Shown here piece after piece: positions 11,035 through 22,205 of a stretch of DNA of 64,000 nucleotides. A program made the translations under genes and the position numbers. This DNA is from Trichodelitschia bisporula (taxonomy: Eukaryota; Ascomycota; Dothideomycetes; Phaeotrichales; Phaeotrichaceae), in the NCBI GenBank assembly GCA_010356995.1, contig ML996690.1, forward strand, positions 141,101 through 205,100. Direction: 5' to 3'. Below the pieces are notes generated by a model that was not told the origin of the DNA, did not search any database, and worked only from the letters and a program-made list of their open reading frames with translations. Every line of letters begins with the position of its first letter. Within the stretch, counting starts at the first letter, position 1.

Positions 11035-11633
11035 CTACTTCCCCCCCCAAAGCCCCTTCACCGAATCCATTATCCCCCCCTTCTTCTCGTCCCCCTTCTC
11101 CTCCAGCTGTGCCGCCTTCCCCTCCACCGCCCTCTCAACCGCCTCCACCACCCCCGTCCCCCCCCTCTCCTCCCTCCTCGCCCGTCTCCTCGCCCGCTCC
11201 GCCTTATCCTCCTCATCCCTCGCCTCCAGCTCCTGCAGCCACTTCTCCCTCCTCTCCCTCGCCACCCTCTCCTTCTCCGCTCCCTCAACCTCCTTCCTCG
11301 CTTCCCTATCCCGACTCCAATACGCACTCCCAACCACCAACGCAAACAGCGTAAAACCCTGCGCGTAAATCCTCCGCCTGAACATGATATTAGCACGCGC
11401 GTGGTCGTTAACGCGCATCGCGCGCGAGGCGCCGATGAGCGCGGCCACGGTCGCGAGACAACCGAGTGGGACTAAAGGTTCTTGTTTCAGGCGTCGGAGG
11501 AGTTTTTGCGTGGGGGATTCGGAGTAGAAGTCGCTGCGGTTGTCAGTAGAGGTATCGGATGGGGAAGGGAAGAATGGGGGGAAGCCTACGTGTCGCCGTC
11601 GAAGGACGAGGGTAGGGGGTTGTCGCCTGACAT
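11035..11633 (-). CDS. RCF1: Respiratory supercomplex factor 1 (HIG1 domain)
   Basis: Two exons: 11633-11590 and 11533-11035; 180 residues. Rcf1 sits in the mitochondrial inner membrane and helps the assembly and function of cytochrome c oxidase and its supercomplexes. The HIG1 domain covers roughly residues 15-85: PTQKLLRRLKQEPLVPLG, a first hydrophobic helix LATVAALIGASRAM, then IMFRRRIYAQG, which retains the RxRx3Q core of the HIG1 type-2 motif, and a second helix FTLFALVVGSAYW. A long charged, probably coiled-coil tail (EARKEVEGAEKERVARERRE) follows, as in other fungal Rcf1 proteins. The 3' end of the coding strand is unusually G-rich. Confidence 0.93.
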
Positions 11634-12373
11634 CGCGAGTAGAGGCTGGTGGAGCGTTGGTGGTGTTGGTGGAGGCGAGAATGTGTAGGCCGGTATGAAG
11701 ACGGGATCGTGAGAAACGGTTTACGGGTCACAGTTGGGTGGAACAGGTGGAGTGTGGGGAGCGCGAGGTGTGCCGCGGGGATGACGATGTGATGCGCTTT
11801 GGGCGAAAAGCGTGGCGGGTGGCGGTTTTTTTGGCAAACATGGTCACGTGAAAGGCTGGTTGGGGAAGGTGGGGATGACATTTTAGGAGGGGAGAGATAG
11901 ACTTTTTGTCACTCGAGCTACACTTTTATGTCCTTGGGTTGGATTGACAGGTAAAGGGCTTGCTTACGGGCACATAACCAAAGACTGCGTTCTGGACGAG
12001 CTTCAAGGGACTCACTCCCAGCGCAGCGAACTTTGCCATGAAAGACTTCAATTCATATATCATTCATGATGGCACATCATAATATTGAAACTTAGCTACA
12101 ACTATGAAAAAGATCAGGGCCTTGCTGTAAACAACCTTACTGAAGAGCAGACCAGTCATGTAGTACCCTTCAAAGCAGCGAAGCCAGATAAAGAGCGTGT
12201 ATTCATCCGGATACACAACTTGCAAAGGATCCGGAGCGGCATATAAGTTTCGGTAGGTCTCCCATCAGTACACGGCCCGCAAGGCCACCGTGAATGCCAT
12301 TGTAGTCCTCGATGCATTCAAGGACGGCTTGTCGAATGAGTTTCGTCTCCAGCTCCAGCAAGGAACGAGTGTA

Positions 12374-12690
12374 CAACGCCAAACGGATATGCGAGGAGGG
12401 AAGAAGGAGCTTCCGGTGTCTGGATCAAGCAGAAGCGTCGGGAGCGCAGAGAGATCCTCTCTGTCTTATATTTCTCGGAGCAGAGCACATCTACGTCCAC
12501 GAGTTGCTGCGCAGGAAATGGTACATGAAGGACGAGGTGCGTAGCACAGCGCCGAGCTCCCTGCTATATGCCTCGTCTTTCAAGTACCACTTCCCGTAGA
12601 GAGACCAGTGGACGTAGTTGTGCTGTGACTGTTCATTGATATATAAGACAGAGGGGCAGTTGCCCCGCACCGTCCTGGCTTGTTGTTGTC
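12374..12690. repeat. Degenerate hairpin repeat, unit A
   Basis: A long imperfect inverted repeat. The left arm (about 12455-12537) reads ctctgtcttata, then gagcacatctacgtccacgag, then gaaatggtacatgaaggacga. The reverse complement of the right arm (about 12572-12655) reads ctctgtcttata, then agcacaactacgtccac, then gggaagtggtacttgaaagacga. A 35-base loop separates them. Unit B, directly to the right, has the same order of motifs, so the two are tandem copies offset by about 315 bases. No coding capacity for a transposase was seen, so it is either a MITE-like element or a locus forming structured RNA. Confidence 0.7.
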
Positions 12691-13022
12691 GACGCAAAGA
12701 TATGAATGTGAGAAGGTAAAAGGAGCTCTCGGTGCGTTGACCACGTAGAAGCGTCGGCAGTGTGGGGATATCCTCCCTATCTCATATTTTTTAGAGCGGA
12801 GCACAACTCCGTCCACGAGATGTTACGTCTCAAGTGGTATTTCAAAGACAAGATATAGTACGGAGCCGGGCAGTACAGCCCCGTACTATATCTCTTATCT
12901 CCCAAATACCACTTGAAGCGGAAACATCGCGTGGACGTGGTTGTACTGTTCTGCTCCGAGAATAAGACAGAGAGGGTAACCTTAGCTGCCCCGCACCGTC
13001 TTGACTCCGCTTGCCGTTAACG
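12688..13022. repeat. Degenerate hairpin repeat, unit B
   Basis: Second copy of the unit A structure. The arms are about 12775-12866 and 12880-12970, with matching pieces gtccacg, gatgtt, tcaagtggtattt and gatatagtacgg. The innermost part is an almost perfect palindrome (gatatagtacgg ... ccgtactatatc, about 12851-12892) with a loop of roughly 15 bases. Both units begin with similar flanks (ggatatg / agatatg, aaggagct) and end with a shared ccccgcaccgtc stretch, which supports common origin by tandem duplication. Confidence 0.7.
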
Positions 13023-13792
13023 TCCCATGTCAAAGAATGAGGGAGGAAGGATGCTTGAAGACGGGAATGGAGAAATTGAGTAATGTCTTTGAGTCGCAGT
13101 GGTGATGATGAGTTGTCGCGTTGAGAGGTTAGGTTGTGGGATGAAGTCAAGAGACAAATTCCAATCAGAAGAGAATAACCGCAACTCCCCGACATGAAGC
13201 CATCCGAACTCGGCCTTGGCCTGAGAGCTATCGAGTCCGGCTTCCATCAACATCTAGAACTAGGATCTGGTTCGAGAACGCTTCGATGAGGTTTCCTGTT
13301 ACATGTTCTACCACAGTACATAGATGCAAGACATCAAACGAAACAAACAAGCTTCGATTCCCTGCTACGCCTGCCTCCCAACCCAGGTTATCGCGCCATC
13401 AAGCGCAGCGGAACGCCTATCAAGATTGCAGCAGATGGTGGCGTCGGTGCTGTGTGACGGTATCTTCAGCCGCAGCCCGATTCTGCAGGTCCTGAACGTC
13501 ATGTCATCTGTCAAGGACAGCAGCCGCGCTTATATCGACATTTCTGAAAGAACTAAGACACGCGTCTCAGACCACAATCCCCCAAACCTCCAGCTCTCAG
13601 TCATCACCACTACGCCATTGCGTCAAAAGGCGGCTCACATCACACATGCACCACACGAAATGCGATTAAGTACTACCCACTGACCCTCGCACCCTCCTCA
13701 AACAGCCCTGCACGACCGTAAAAACAGTAATCCGTAAAACAGAATCCCCATCTAGAAGGCAGAACAGTGATCCGTCAAAGCAGAATCCCGAA

Positions 13793-14510
13793 CTAGATCA
13801 TGGCAACCACAGCACCGAGACCCAGCAACGCCGCCAGAGCCTCCCCACCGACAGTCCGGCCCGCTCCGCTCGACGGCACCGTCGCCACGGTGGCACGCGT
13901 GGTGCTCGGAGTAGCAGTGCGCGACGCGCTTGAGCTCTCGCTCGCAGACGACGAGCTCGCGCTGGCACTTGCACTGGAACTAGCGCTGGCGCTCGCGCTC
14001 TTGGACGACTCAGACGCGGAAGCGCTGCTGCTCGCCGACGCACTGTCCGTAGACGCCGACGACGCAGTCTTAGTACCAGTCACAGCGGAACTCAAGGGGC
14101 CCGACGTGCCGGAGACCGTGAACTGAGGCGTGTAGTTCACATTGCCCTTGTTCGAATCGTCGATGATTTCGATGGCGTAGGTGGTGCCGGAGGGCAGATC
14201 GGAGGGGGGCGTCCAGCTGTAGGTGCCGCTGTTTTGGACGGAGGCTAGGGGTTGCGGTTAGTTTGTTTATGTTTATGTTTATGTGTTTGGATTTTTGTTT
14301 TCGCCGCTTACCCGCGATGCTGGTGCCGGGGTTCAGGTTGCCCGCGTCGCCCCAGCGCAGCTGCAGCGACACGGTGCCCGACGTCGTCGGCTGCCAGGTG
14401 ATGGTGGTGGGCTGGCCGGCGACGAGGGCGCCTGCGACGGGGACGAGCGGGTTATCGAGCGCGGCGGCGAGGGCCGCGAAGGCAGAGATGACGATGGCGG
14501 TGAACTTCAT
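13793..14510 (-). CDS. Ser-rich GPI-anchored cell-wall protein with Kre9/Knh1-like N-terminal domain
   Basis: Two exons: 14510-14312 and 14244-13793; 216 residues. A signal peptide is clear (MKFTAIVISAFAALAAA). The domain after it (residues about 18-110, with PVAGALVAGQPTTITWQPTT, VSLQLRWG, SGTYSWTPP and GTTYAIEIIDD) fits the Ser-Thr-rich GPI-anchored membrane-protein family related to Kre9/Knh1. A Ser/Ala-rich spacer of roughly 70 residues follows, probably O-mannosylated. The C-terminus has a small-residue omega region (SSGAG) and a hydrophobic tail ending LGLGAVVAMI, consistent with GPI attachment. The protein should therefore be at the plasma membrane or in the wall. Its exact role is not shown. 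Confidence 0.88.
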
Positions 14511-15443
14511 GTTGTATGTAGAGTATCTAAAGAGTGACGTAGAGTTAGACTCTGAATGCTAAAGAGCGACGACGGTGAGATGCGAGATGAGGGCGATTGC
14601 GCGAGGAGGGAACACACTGCGTGCTGTCAAGAATGTTTTTGAGTCCGTACCTTTGACCCCTTGGGCTAGTGGCGATCGCTCCGCGCCGGCCTATTGCGCT
14701 AGGCTCTGGTGAGGGGTCTGAAGCGCGCGAAAGTGTGTTTGCGGAGTCGTGAATGGTGGGGCGTAACGTGGCAGCGCTGGGCAAATCAACGGCACTTAAA
14801 ATCACGATTGAAGAACAATGCGTGGAGTAGAAGTGTCGTTAAAGCTGGACAGACGTTTGCTGCGTAAAGTTCACGATGATGGGATGACGACGGACGGGAG
14901 AGCAGCAACACCCCCCATTTAAATCCCTACCCCGTGCCTCCTTCGTTCCTTCCCTCCACCTTCCAGACCACAAACCTGCTTTGTCCCCCTCAGCGGTGCG
15001 TCCTTCCACTCGGCTCATTCTTCCATATTAACCTCGCGATCCGTGCCCCGGCCACGGGCGCGGCAATCACGAATCGCGCCTGGCGCAGCGGTCGCCCTGA
15101 AAGGCTAATTTCCGTTAGGGGGGCACGAACATCGCGCCATAATCCCGAACCTGTGGCAGCGCTGACGTCGGGTATCACTGGGGAATGGCCCGCGCTTAAG
15201 AATACTATGGCGCGTCTGCCATTCAATTGCAGTAGATCGCTCGGAAGTAGACGCTGCAGGCGCATTACTTGAAGAAAGCCCTTCCCACCCCGCACTTGTT
15301 GACGGGTGGAGCTGTGGAACCGTTGAGCAAGGGGGCGTGAGGAATGACATGTGGCGATATCGACATTCCTGACTACATCATATCCGTCCCAGAGTGACAA
15401 AGACACAACACCAGCAATCCATCATCCCCCGCAATATCCCCGC
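14511..15443. other. Intergenic: promoter of the GPI protein, 3' flank of the GH3 gene
   Basis: 933 bases. Open frames here have no family-like features. No repeat or RNA gene recognised. Confidence 0.5.
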
Positions 15444-18067
15444 TCAAATCTCAAACGCACCCTGCAGCCTAACATCCAGCACCGACGCCCCCACATAAAC
15501 ATTATAAAGCCCCTGCTGCAGCACCCAATTCTGCAACTTGGGACTCCAGACGCTCAAATCGCGGCGCGTGAGCTCAAAATGAAAGCTACCCGTCTGGCCC
15601 GGCTGCAGCTCGCGCTTGACAAACCCGCGCAGTTGCCGCTTCGGCGCGTTCGGGATTCCGATGTATAGTTGCACGACTTCGGCTGCTGTCACCGCGCCTA
15701 CGTTGCGCACGCGGCAGTCGACGGTTGCGACTCTGTCCCATAGCGCCGCTGGGCCGCCCTCGGCGGTTGGCGACCGTGGTGGCACGAAGGAGTCGTTGAT
15801 GGTGTTGACGACGAAGGAGAGCATGGCTGTTTGGAGGCCTGAGTATTCGAAGCGCGAGTATGTGAGCCCGTAGCCGAATTCGAAGCGCGGCGTTTTGTTG
15901 TGCGTGAGGAAGTGGCGGTAGTCGATGTTGACGCCCTCGGAGAATGTGCCTGCTGGTTAGATGTGATCTGTATGTGGAAGTGTCCTTACTTTGTGGGTAC
16001 AGTGTCATGTTCGTGTTTGGTGGTGGAGTGTCCGGTTGCAGCAGCGGGGAGTAGTCGAAGTCCATTTTGGCTACAGTGTACGGGAGCCGGCCGGATGGAG
16101 ACACCTTGCCGTAGAGTATATCGATGAGTGCACGCCCACTGTCCTGGCCGGGCAAATGTGCATAAATGACCGCCGTGACATTGGGATGACCGATCCAGGC
16201 GTCAACGAGGCGGATGCCAGCGTTGTGGATGACAACGACGGTGTTGTTACACTTCTCCGCGACATTCATGACGAGACGGTCGGACCACCCGTCCGCCAGG
16301 GAAGGCCGGTCGGCACCCTCGAGTGCAAACTCATTGATCATCACGACGCACGCATCCGACGCAGCCTCGACCGCGGGATCCAGCGACTCAAAGTCCCACA
16401 GCAGGGTCGTGCCGTCCTCGTACGCCTTCTGCTGGAAGGCATCATACGGAGCCGAGATGTAAGGCGGGGAGTTAGCCCCGCTGCCGCCGCCACCGATAAG
16501 TGTACCCTTCTTAGCCGCGCCGGGCGGATTCGTGAGGCCGAAGAGCAGGAACAGGCCATCGATAGAGCCTATGCCGCTGGACTGGAGCCCCAGATTCCAT
16601 ATCATGTCATTGGGACCTGAGGGGTTGTTCTTGACCGGGGCGGTAGCGTCATAGCCGAACAATGAAAGCAGTGTCGGAGTCCGCAGCGGGAGGGCCCTTT
16701 TGACGTTCTTAACCAGGACGTGGCCTTCGTACGCGGCTTGCAGAATCGCCTGCTTTGACGCCTGATCACGCGCGTTTATGAAGGGGCGAGGCCGGTTGAA
16801 GGCCTGGTTCATGCCCACGCCTTTTGTGGGATTGTTGGGTGCGTCCATGCCTATGCGGAACCACGAGGCGACGATACTGCTCCATTAGCGCGGTCCAAGA
16901 TTTCTAAGATTACCTACCGTGTCGCCATATCATCCAGCCGCCATTGCGCGAAGCTCCCATTATTAACGGCTTGGACGAGGGCGCCGCCCGTCGGAGTGGT
17001 GATATTAGGAAGCATCACATTCATCACCATGTCCAGGCCTGCGCTGGCACTGGCAAGTCGCGAGTGCTCTGCGCCCCAGTCCGACACGACGAATCCCTGA
17101 AACCCGAGCTCAAGCTTGAGCAGCCCATTTAGCATCTTACTATTCTGGCAGCCGTATGAGTTGTTCACGCGGTTGTACGAGCACATGACGCTCCCGACGC
17201 CCGCGCGGACGGCATCCTGGAATGGCCAGAGATACAACTCATGCATCGTTTTGTCGTCGATGTTGGACGACACCGACTGCTTCCCGCTCATCACAAAGTC
17301 GAGCTGACTGGGGTTACGGTCCGTCTCTTGCTCGTTGCCGATGAAGTGCTTGACGCAGGCAATTACGGACCGCTGGAGCCCTCGGATGGTCTCCGCCGCC
17401 ATCGCGCCAGAAAGATACGCTTAAGGGTCAGCAACCGACATTTGGAGAGTCATAATGCTCACGGTCCGCGCCGAAGCCCTCCCAATTCCGTCCTCCGCGT
17501 GCAACCCGGCCCAGAGGCCCAACAACCGGCCCAAGAGCCACATTAACTGCGCCGTCAGCAGATCTTCGCACACCTCAGCCGAACACCCACCTCCTTTGCG
17601 CCGAAACTCAGCGCCCATGTACCCACCAATCTCTTTTGCCAGCGGTGCATTCCACGACGCGCCTATATGGATTCCCGCCGGAAACGCGCTCACGCCGTCC
17701 ACACCGCGTACGCCGGCCGGCCCGTCGTGCAAACACAGTCCGGGGAATCCAACAGACTCAACACCACCGCTGTTACCGGCGCAGCTATTGGGATCGGCTA
17801 CCTGGTTCGTCACATGCTCTTTCTCCTCATTGGTCATGCGTGAGACCATTTCGCGGGCTCTGTTGTATGCGTCGGTCCAATTGCCAATCCCGGCGCCAGA
17901 TGCTGGATTGTTAGCCAAACTCACGCGATCACAAGAGACGTACGGCCGGGATAGACGGGTGGTGAGCGGCCATAGGACCAGAATCGCTCCAGGTCGGCCT
18001 TCGACGCATTTTGCGCCGTGGCTATGCCGGCCAAGGACAGGAGCAGGATATGGACGAGAGCCAGCAT
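15444..18067 (-). CDS. Secreted beta-glucosidase, glycoside hydrolase family 3
   Basis: Six exons: 18067-17944, 17902-17591, 17546-17463, 17419-16918, 16876-15990 and 15949-15444; 804 residues, all junctions in phase. It should hydrolyse terminal beta-D-glucosyl residues of cello-oligosaccharides or related glucosides outside the cell. A signal peptide is present ([17 protein letters not shown]). The N-terminal TIM-barrel domain has [38 protein letters not shown] and the nucleophile motif [12 protein letters not shown] (Asp near 287). The C-terminal alpha/beta sandwich ([25 protein letters not shown]) is followed by a fibronectin-III-like domain beginning [11 protein letters not shown]. Exon 3 is only 84 bases. 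The family is certain; substrate preference is not. Confidence 0.95.
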
Positions 18068-19085
18068 GGCGGTATGACTTGGGACTTCAGATTCCGGGGA
18101 CGGTCGCTATTAAGACCCAGACGGGGCGACGCATCTGATCGTCACCGCAATATGGTGTACTAAGTCGATATACTCGCATTGAGCTATGGCCATCAACGCA
18201 AGGTGGGATTATACAGTGGCATGGCAGATGCTGAACGGCAACCGGGACGGACTCACGATCGACATCAGGCCAATGTGGGCATTGTCGGTTACTGGCTTTC
18301 CTCAAGTGGGAATCGAGTGTAGAATGGGTCTTGTTGAGTAGGGTCCCACCCTCATTCGGTTCACCGTAGTCCATATAGCATTAGGGTTGAGCAATGTATA
18401 CCGAAGAACCGAGCAGTTGCGGGAGTTATTGCGAAGAAAGCCATCAGGGGAAAGGTCTGAATGGTTCATAGCCGACGCATTGACACTCGTATATTAGACG
18501 AGAACGCTTGGAGGTGGGAAGCTGCAGCCCGCACTCTCAGCGCCGCAGGTTTACGTGCGGTCCAGGATGCCATCGACACTACAATAGGGTGAGATGCGAA
18601 ACAATGTACAGTAGCCACTGAAGGAGGTAGTCACCGCATGTGCCAAGAGCTTGCGTCAGGCACAGAATATCCACCGAGATGCAGTTCATAGCGAGCAGTA
18701 TGTTAACCAGGTTATGACTTCGGTAGTGGGTTTGCACAAGCATCCCGAACGTCGCTCGAGCCTAATTTAGCCGGCAAAGCGAAACTCAGATGCGATTACG
18801 ATGAAGGAAGCACATCCTCAGCCTTCATCATGCAGATCAAGCGGCCTAGAACTAGACGTTTGAGGGCCCGACCTATGTGCATGATATTAGCTTCAAGGTG
18901 AAGATAAGTGAGTCAAAGGTGACTCGATGCTGTAGCCACCCCAATACAAGCAAATATGACTCTGCGGTGAGCTTAAAGAGCTGTAAGCTCGAAGGAGTTG
19001 AAAGAGCCAGCAAGCAGATGCATTTTCTCGAGTCATTTCTCAACCGCCGTCAAAGCTCCCCGCCTGCCAACAGCAGAAATCCACA
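18068..19085. promoter_or_regulatory. Divergent intergenic region, GH3 gene / IleRS gene
   Basis: 1.0 kb between two divergent start codons, so it holds both promoters. I see no gene, repeat or clear operator. Confidence 0.5.
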
Positions 19086-22000
19086 ATGTCAACACCACGT
19101 GACCACTCATCGCCGCAAACCTCCGCAAACCCCAATTTTCACCCCAAACCCCACGACTCCAATTCCCCGCCTCAAGCACCGTCCGATGTCCAGAGCATGC
19201 TGACCCCCAGCCGAGCTCTCAAGGCATCATGGTCATCGACTCTCCACCTCCCTAAGTCGAGCCTACCGCCGCGGCCGCCGCTTCCCTCGCCGTACCTCGC
19301 CCGCTGCACCGATGACCTCTACGCCTGGCAGGCCACCCAGCGAGCGAACCAGCAGCCTTTTGTGCTACACGACGGGCCGCCGTATGCGAATGGTGGGCTA
19401 CACGTCGGACATGCGCTGAATAAGATCCTCAAGGACATTATCTGCCGGTTCCAGGTTAGTCAGGGCCGTCGCGTACATTATGTGCCTGGTTGGGACTGCC
19501 ATGGCCTGCCGATTGAAGTCAAGGCGCTGCAGGCGCTCAAGGTGAGCCACGATGCCATGGGACCTGTGGAAATTCGCCGCGCGGCGAGGAAGCTGGCGGA
19601 AAAAACGGTCGAAGGGCAGAAGAAGGGATTCCGCGAATGGGCTGTTATGGGCGAGTGGGATAATGCGTATAAGACGATGGAAAAGAGCTTTGAGCTCCGG
19701 CAGCTGGGTGTCTTTCAGCGCATGGTAGAGAAGGGTAAGGCTGCCGTAGCAAGATTCAATTCAATTGGGCGAGCTGTGCTCACATTTGTAGGCCTGATCT
19801 ACCGTGCCCATAAACCCGTGTATTGGTCGCCCTCCTCAGGAACGGCCCTTGCAGAAGCCGAGCTCGAGTATGACGAAGCCTTCAAGAGCACATCGGCCTT
19901 TATCCGCTTCGCGGTTGTAGAGCTCTCCGAAGAGCTCAAGGCGCTCGAGGGAGTCGATCCTGAAAACATCGGAGTGGTCATCTGGACAACGACCCCGTGG
20001 ACACTCCCCGCGAACCAGGCCGTAGCCGTGCATGCCGAGCTCGACTACGCCGTAGTAACGCTGCAGAGCGCTCCACAGTCCCAGTTATTCATCGCCGAAT
20101 CCCGCATCCAAAATTTGCAGTCACTCCTCGGCGAGGATGCCATCAGGGTGGTCGTTGGAGGCATCTCTGGCGCCAAACTCGCCGGTGCCGTCGCATATCT
20201 GAACCCGTTCCAGTCCGGAACGCGCCACGTCATTCATGCCGACTTTGTCACTGCGACATCGGGCTCCGGGCTTGTCCACCTTGCCCCTGGCCACGGCATG
20301 GACGACTACCACGTGTGCACCAAGCTCGGTCTCAAGGCGCTTGCTCCAGTCGACGACAACGGTCGCTTCACGGCAGAGGCATTCCCCTCCAACCCGTTGC
20401 TGCTGCAAGGCAAATCCGTCCAAGCCGACGGTCCCTCCGCTGTCCTCGCCCACCTAACCACGCTCCCCGTCAATCATGTTATCGCCACGCACGACATCCG
20501 CCACAAGTACCCAATCGACTGGCGTACTAAGCAACCCGTCATTGTGCGCGCAACCGAGCAATGGTTCGCGGATGTCGACGGGCTCAAGGACGACGCGCTA
20601 GCAGCGCTCGAGGACGTCAACTTTATCCCAGAGGGCGGCAAGGCACGCCTATCCAGCTTCATCCGTGGCCGCTCGCAGTGGTGCATCTCGCGCCAGCGTG
20701 CGTGGGGCGTGCCCATCCCCGCATTGTACCGCGTAGACGGCGGCGCTCGCGAAGCGGTCATGACGCCGGAGACGATTGCACATATCATCAGCGTGGTGGA
20801 CGCGCGCGGGATCGATGCGTGGTGGACAGATGCCGAAGATGAGGCTGCATGGGTACCCCCCTTTCTGGAGGGTACTTATGTTCGCGGCCGCGACACCATG
20901 GATGTCTGGTTCGACAGTGGCACCAGCTGGGCGCTGCTCCCCGAGCGGCAGGCAGACCACGTCGCGGACGTTTATCTTGAGGGCAGCGACCAGCACCGTG
21001 GGTGGTTCCAGTCGTCGCTGCTGACGCACGTGGCGCAGCAGCAGGCCGCGGGGCTGCCGGTTAAGGCGCCGTATAAGACGCTCATTACGCACGGCTTCAC
21101 GTTGGATAACGAGGGGCGCAAGATGAGCAAGTCGCTGGGGAATGTGATTGCGCCGTCGCAGATTGTGGATGGGAGCCTGCTCCCGCCGGTTAAGCGGAAG
21201 AAGCAGAAGGCTGGACCGCCGACGTACGATGCCATGGGACCTGATGTTCTACGTCTGTGGGTTGCTGGTAGCGATTACCAACGCGACGTTGTGGTTGGCG
21301 AGCCTGTCCTCAAGGCTGTGCAGCAGAGCCTGCACAAGTTCCGCGTCACGTTCAAGTGGCTCCTCGGCGCTCTGGCAGACTACACGCCCGGGACGACGGC
21401 CAGCACGCCAAACGCCTATGCGCTGATTGATCGCATTGCATTGCACCAGCTTTCGGCAGCGGCACACGCGGTACACGGTGCTTACACTTCATACGAGTTC
21501 TTCAAGGCGACGAACATCCTCAACAGGTATATCAATCTCGACCTCTCGGCCTTTTACTTCGAGACCCTCAAGGACAGGTTGTACACCGGAACTCCTACCG
21601 AGCGTCTCACCGCCCAGGCCGTCCTGTACCCTATTTTCAACGAGCTCCTCGCCATGCTCGGACCCATCACTCCACTGCTCGTCGAAGAGGTCTGGGACCA
21701 TGCGCCCGAGGCCATCAAGCGCGAGGAACACCCACTGCGACGCGTGTGGCAGCCGTATGGCGAGCTCTCCGAGGACAGTGAAATCAAGACGCAGATCGAG
21801 TATCTGATGGATACACACTCGGCCGTCAAGGTGGCGCAGGAAACGGCGAGAGGAGAGAAGAAGATGGGCAGCAGTCTCGAGTGCGACGTCCACTTTTTCA
21901 TGCCCCCAGATGCGAAGCCCATGGCCAAGAGCCTGTTAAATGAGCAGATGAAGGAGGAACTGGCGTCGGTGTTTGTTGTGAGTAAGGTGCATGTGCACGA

Positions 22001-22205
22001 GAAAGGCGAAGTGGAGGTGGTGGAGGGGGTGGAGAACGGGTTTACGCTCGGTTGGGGGCCGATCTATCTTGCCGTTGTGACGAGCCCCAGCGGACACAAG
22101 TGCGTACGGTGCTGGCGGTACCTGGCAGAGGCGGAGGAAAGCCTATGCGGGAGGTGTGAGGGCGTGGTAAGGGAGGCATTTCCCTCGATGCTGGAGAAGG
22201 CGTAG
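19086..22205 (+). CDS. ISM1: Isoleucyl-tRNA synthetase, mitochondrial
   Basis: Two exons, 19086-19734 and 19792-22205, giving 1,020 residues. It charges mitochondrial tRNA-Ile. The class I signature HIGH appears as GGLHVGHALNK (residues about 105-115) and KMSKS as GRKMSKSLGN (about 656-665), with the CP1 editing domain between them (WTTTPWTLPANQA). The anticodon-binding region is C-terminal, followed by a Cys4 zinc motif CVRCWRYLAEAEESLCGRC. The intron of 57 bases is a multiple of three with no in-frame stop, so unspliced RNA would still read through. It is recognised by its GT-AG ends and by the family continuity EKG-LIYRAHKPVYWSPSS. An in-frame ATG at about 19197 (MLTPSRALKASWS) looks more like a mitochondrial presequence start than the first ATG. 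Confidence 0.95.
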   Translation: MSTPRDHSSPQTSANPNFHPKPHDSNSPPQAPSDVQSMLTPSRALKASWSSTLHLPKSSLPPRPPLPSPYLARCTDDLYAWQATQRANQQPFVLHDGPPYANGGLHVGHALNKILKDIICRFQVSQGRRVHYVPGWDCHGLPIEVKALQALKVSHDAMGPVEIRRAARKLAEKTVEGQKKGFREWAVMGEWDNAYKTMEKSFELRQLGVFQRMVEKGKAAVARFNSIGRAVLTFVGLIYRAHKPVYWSPSSGTALAEAELEYDEAFKSTSAFIRFAVVELSEELKALEGVDPENIGVVIWTTTPWTLPANQAVAVHAELDYAVVTLQSAPQSQLFIAESRIQNLQSLLGEDAIRVVVGGISGAKLAGAVAYLNPFQSGTRHVIHADFVTATSGSGLVHLAPGHGMDDYHVCTKLGLKALAPVDDNGRFTAEAFPSNPLLLQGKSVQADGPSAVLAHLTTLPVNHVIATHDIRHKYPIDWRTKQPVIVRATEQWFADVDGLKDDALAALEDVNFIPEGGKARLSSFIRGRSQWCISRQRAWGVPIPALYRVDGGAREAVMTPETIAHIISVVDARGIDAWWTDAEDEAAWVPPFLEGTYVRGRDTMDVWFDSGTSWALLPERQADHVADVYLEGSDQHRGWFQSSLLTHVAQQQAAGLPVKAPYKTLITHGFTLDNEGRKMSKSLGNVIAPSQIVDGSLLPPVKRKKQKAGPPTYDAMGPDVLRLWVAGSDYQRDVVVGEPVLKAVQQSLHKFRVTFKWLLGALADYTPGTTASTPNAYALIDRIALHQLSAAAHAVHGAYTSYEFFKATNILNRYINLDLSAFYFETLKDRLYTGTPTERLTAQAVLYPIFNELLAMLGPITPLLVEEVWDHAPEAIKREEHPLRRVWQPYGELSEDSEIKTQIEYLMDTHSAVKVAQETARGEKKMGSSLECDVHFFMPPDAKPMAKSLLNEQMKEELASVFVVSKVHVHEKGEVEVVEGVENGFTLGWGPIYLAVVTSPSGHKCVRCWRYLAEAEESLCGRCEGVVREAFPSMLEKA

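Larger units (their letters stand above)
11634..13792. other. 2.2 kb gene-poor region containing hairpin repeats
   Basis: Contains the RCF1 promoter at its left end and the GPI-protein 3' flank at its right end. The middle holds the two hairpin repeat units annotated separately. I see no convincing protein gene; short open frames here cross the hairpin arms. Confidence 0.55.

Noticed and set aside
12290-12697. Short frames on both strands over hairpin unit A
   Set aside because: They encode mirrored peptides because the DNA is an inverted repeat; no sign of selection for protein.
17463-17546. Possible frameshift in the GH3 gene around exon 3
   Set aside because: Resolved by two short introns either side of an 84-base exon; the protein [19 protein letters not shown] is intact.
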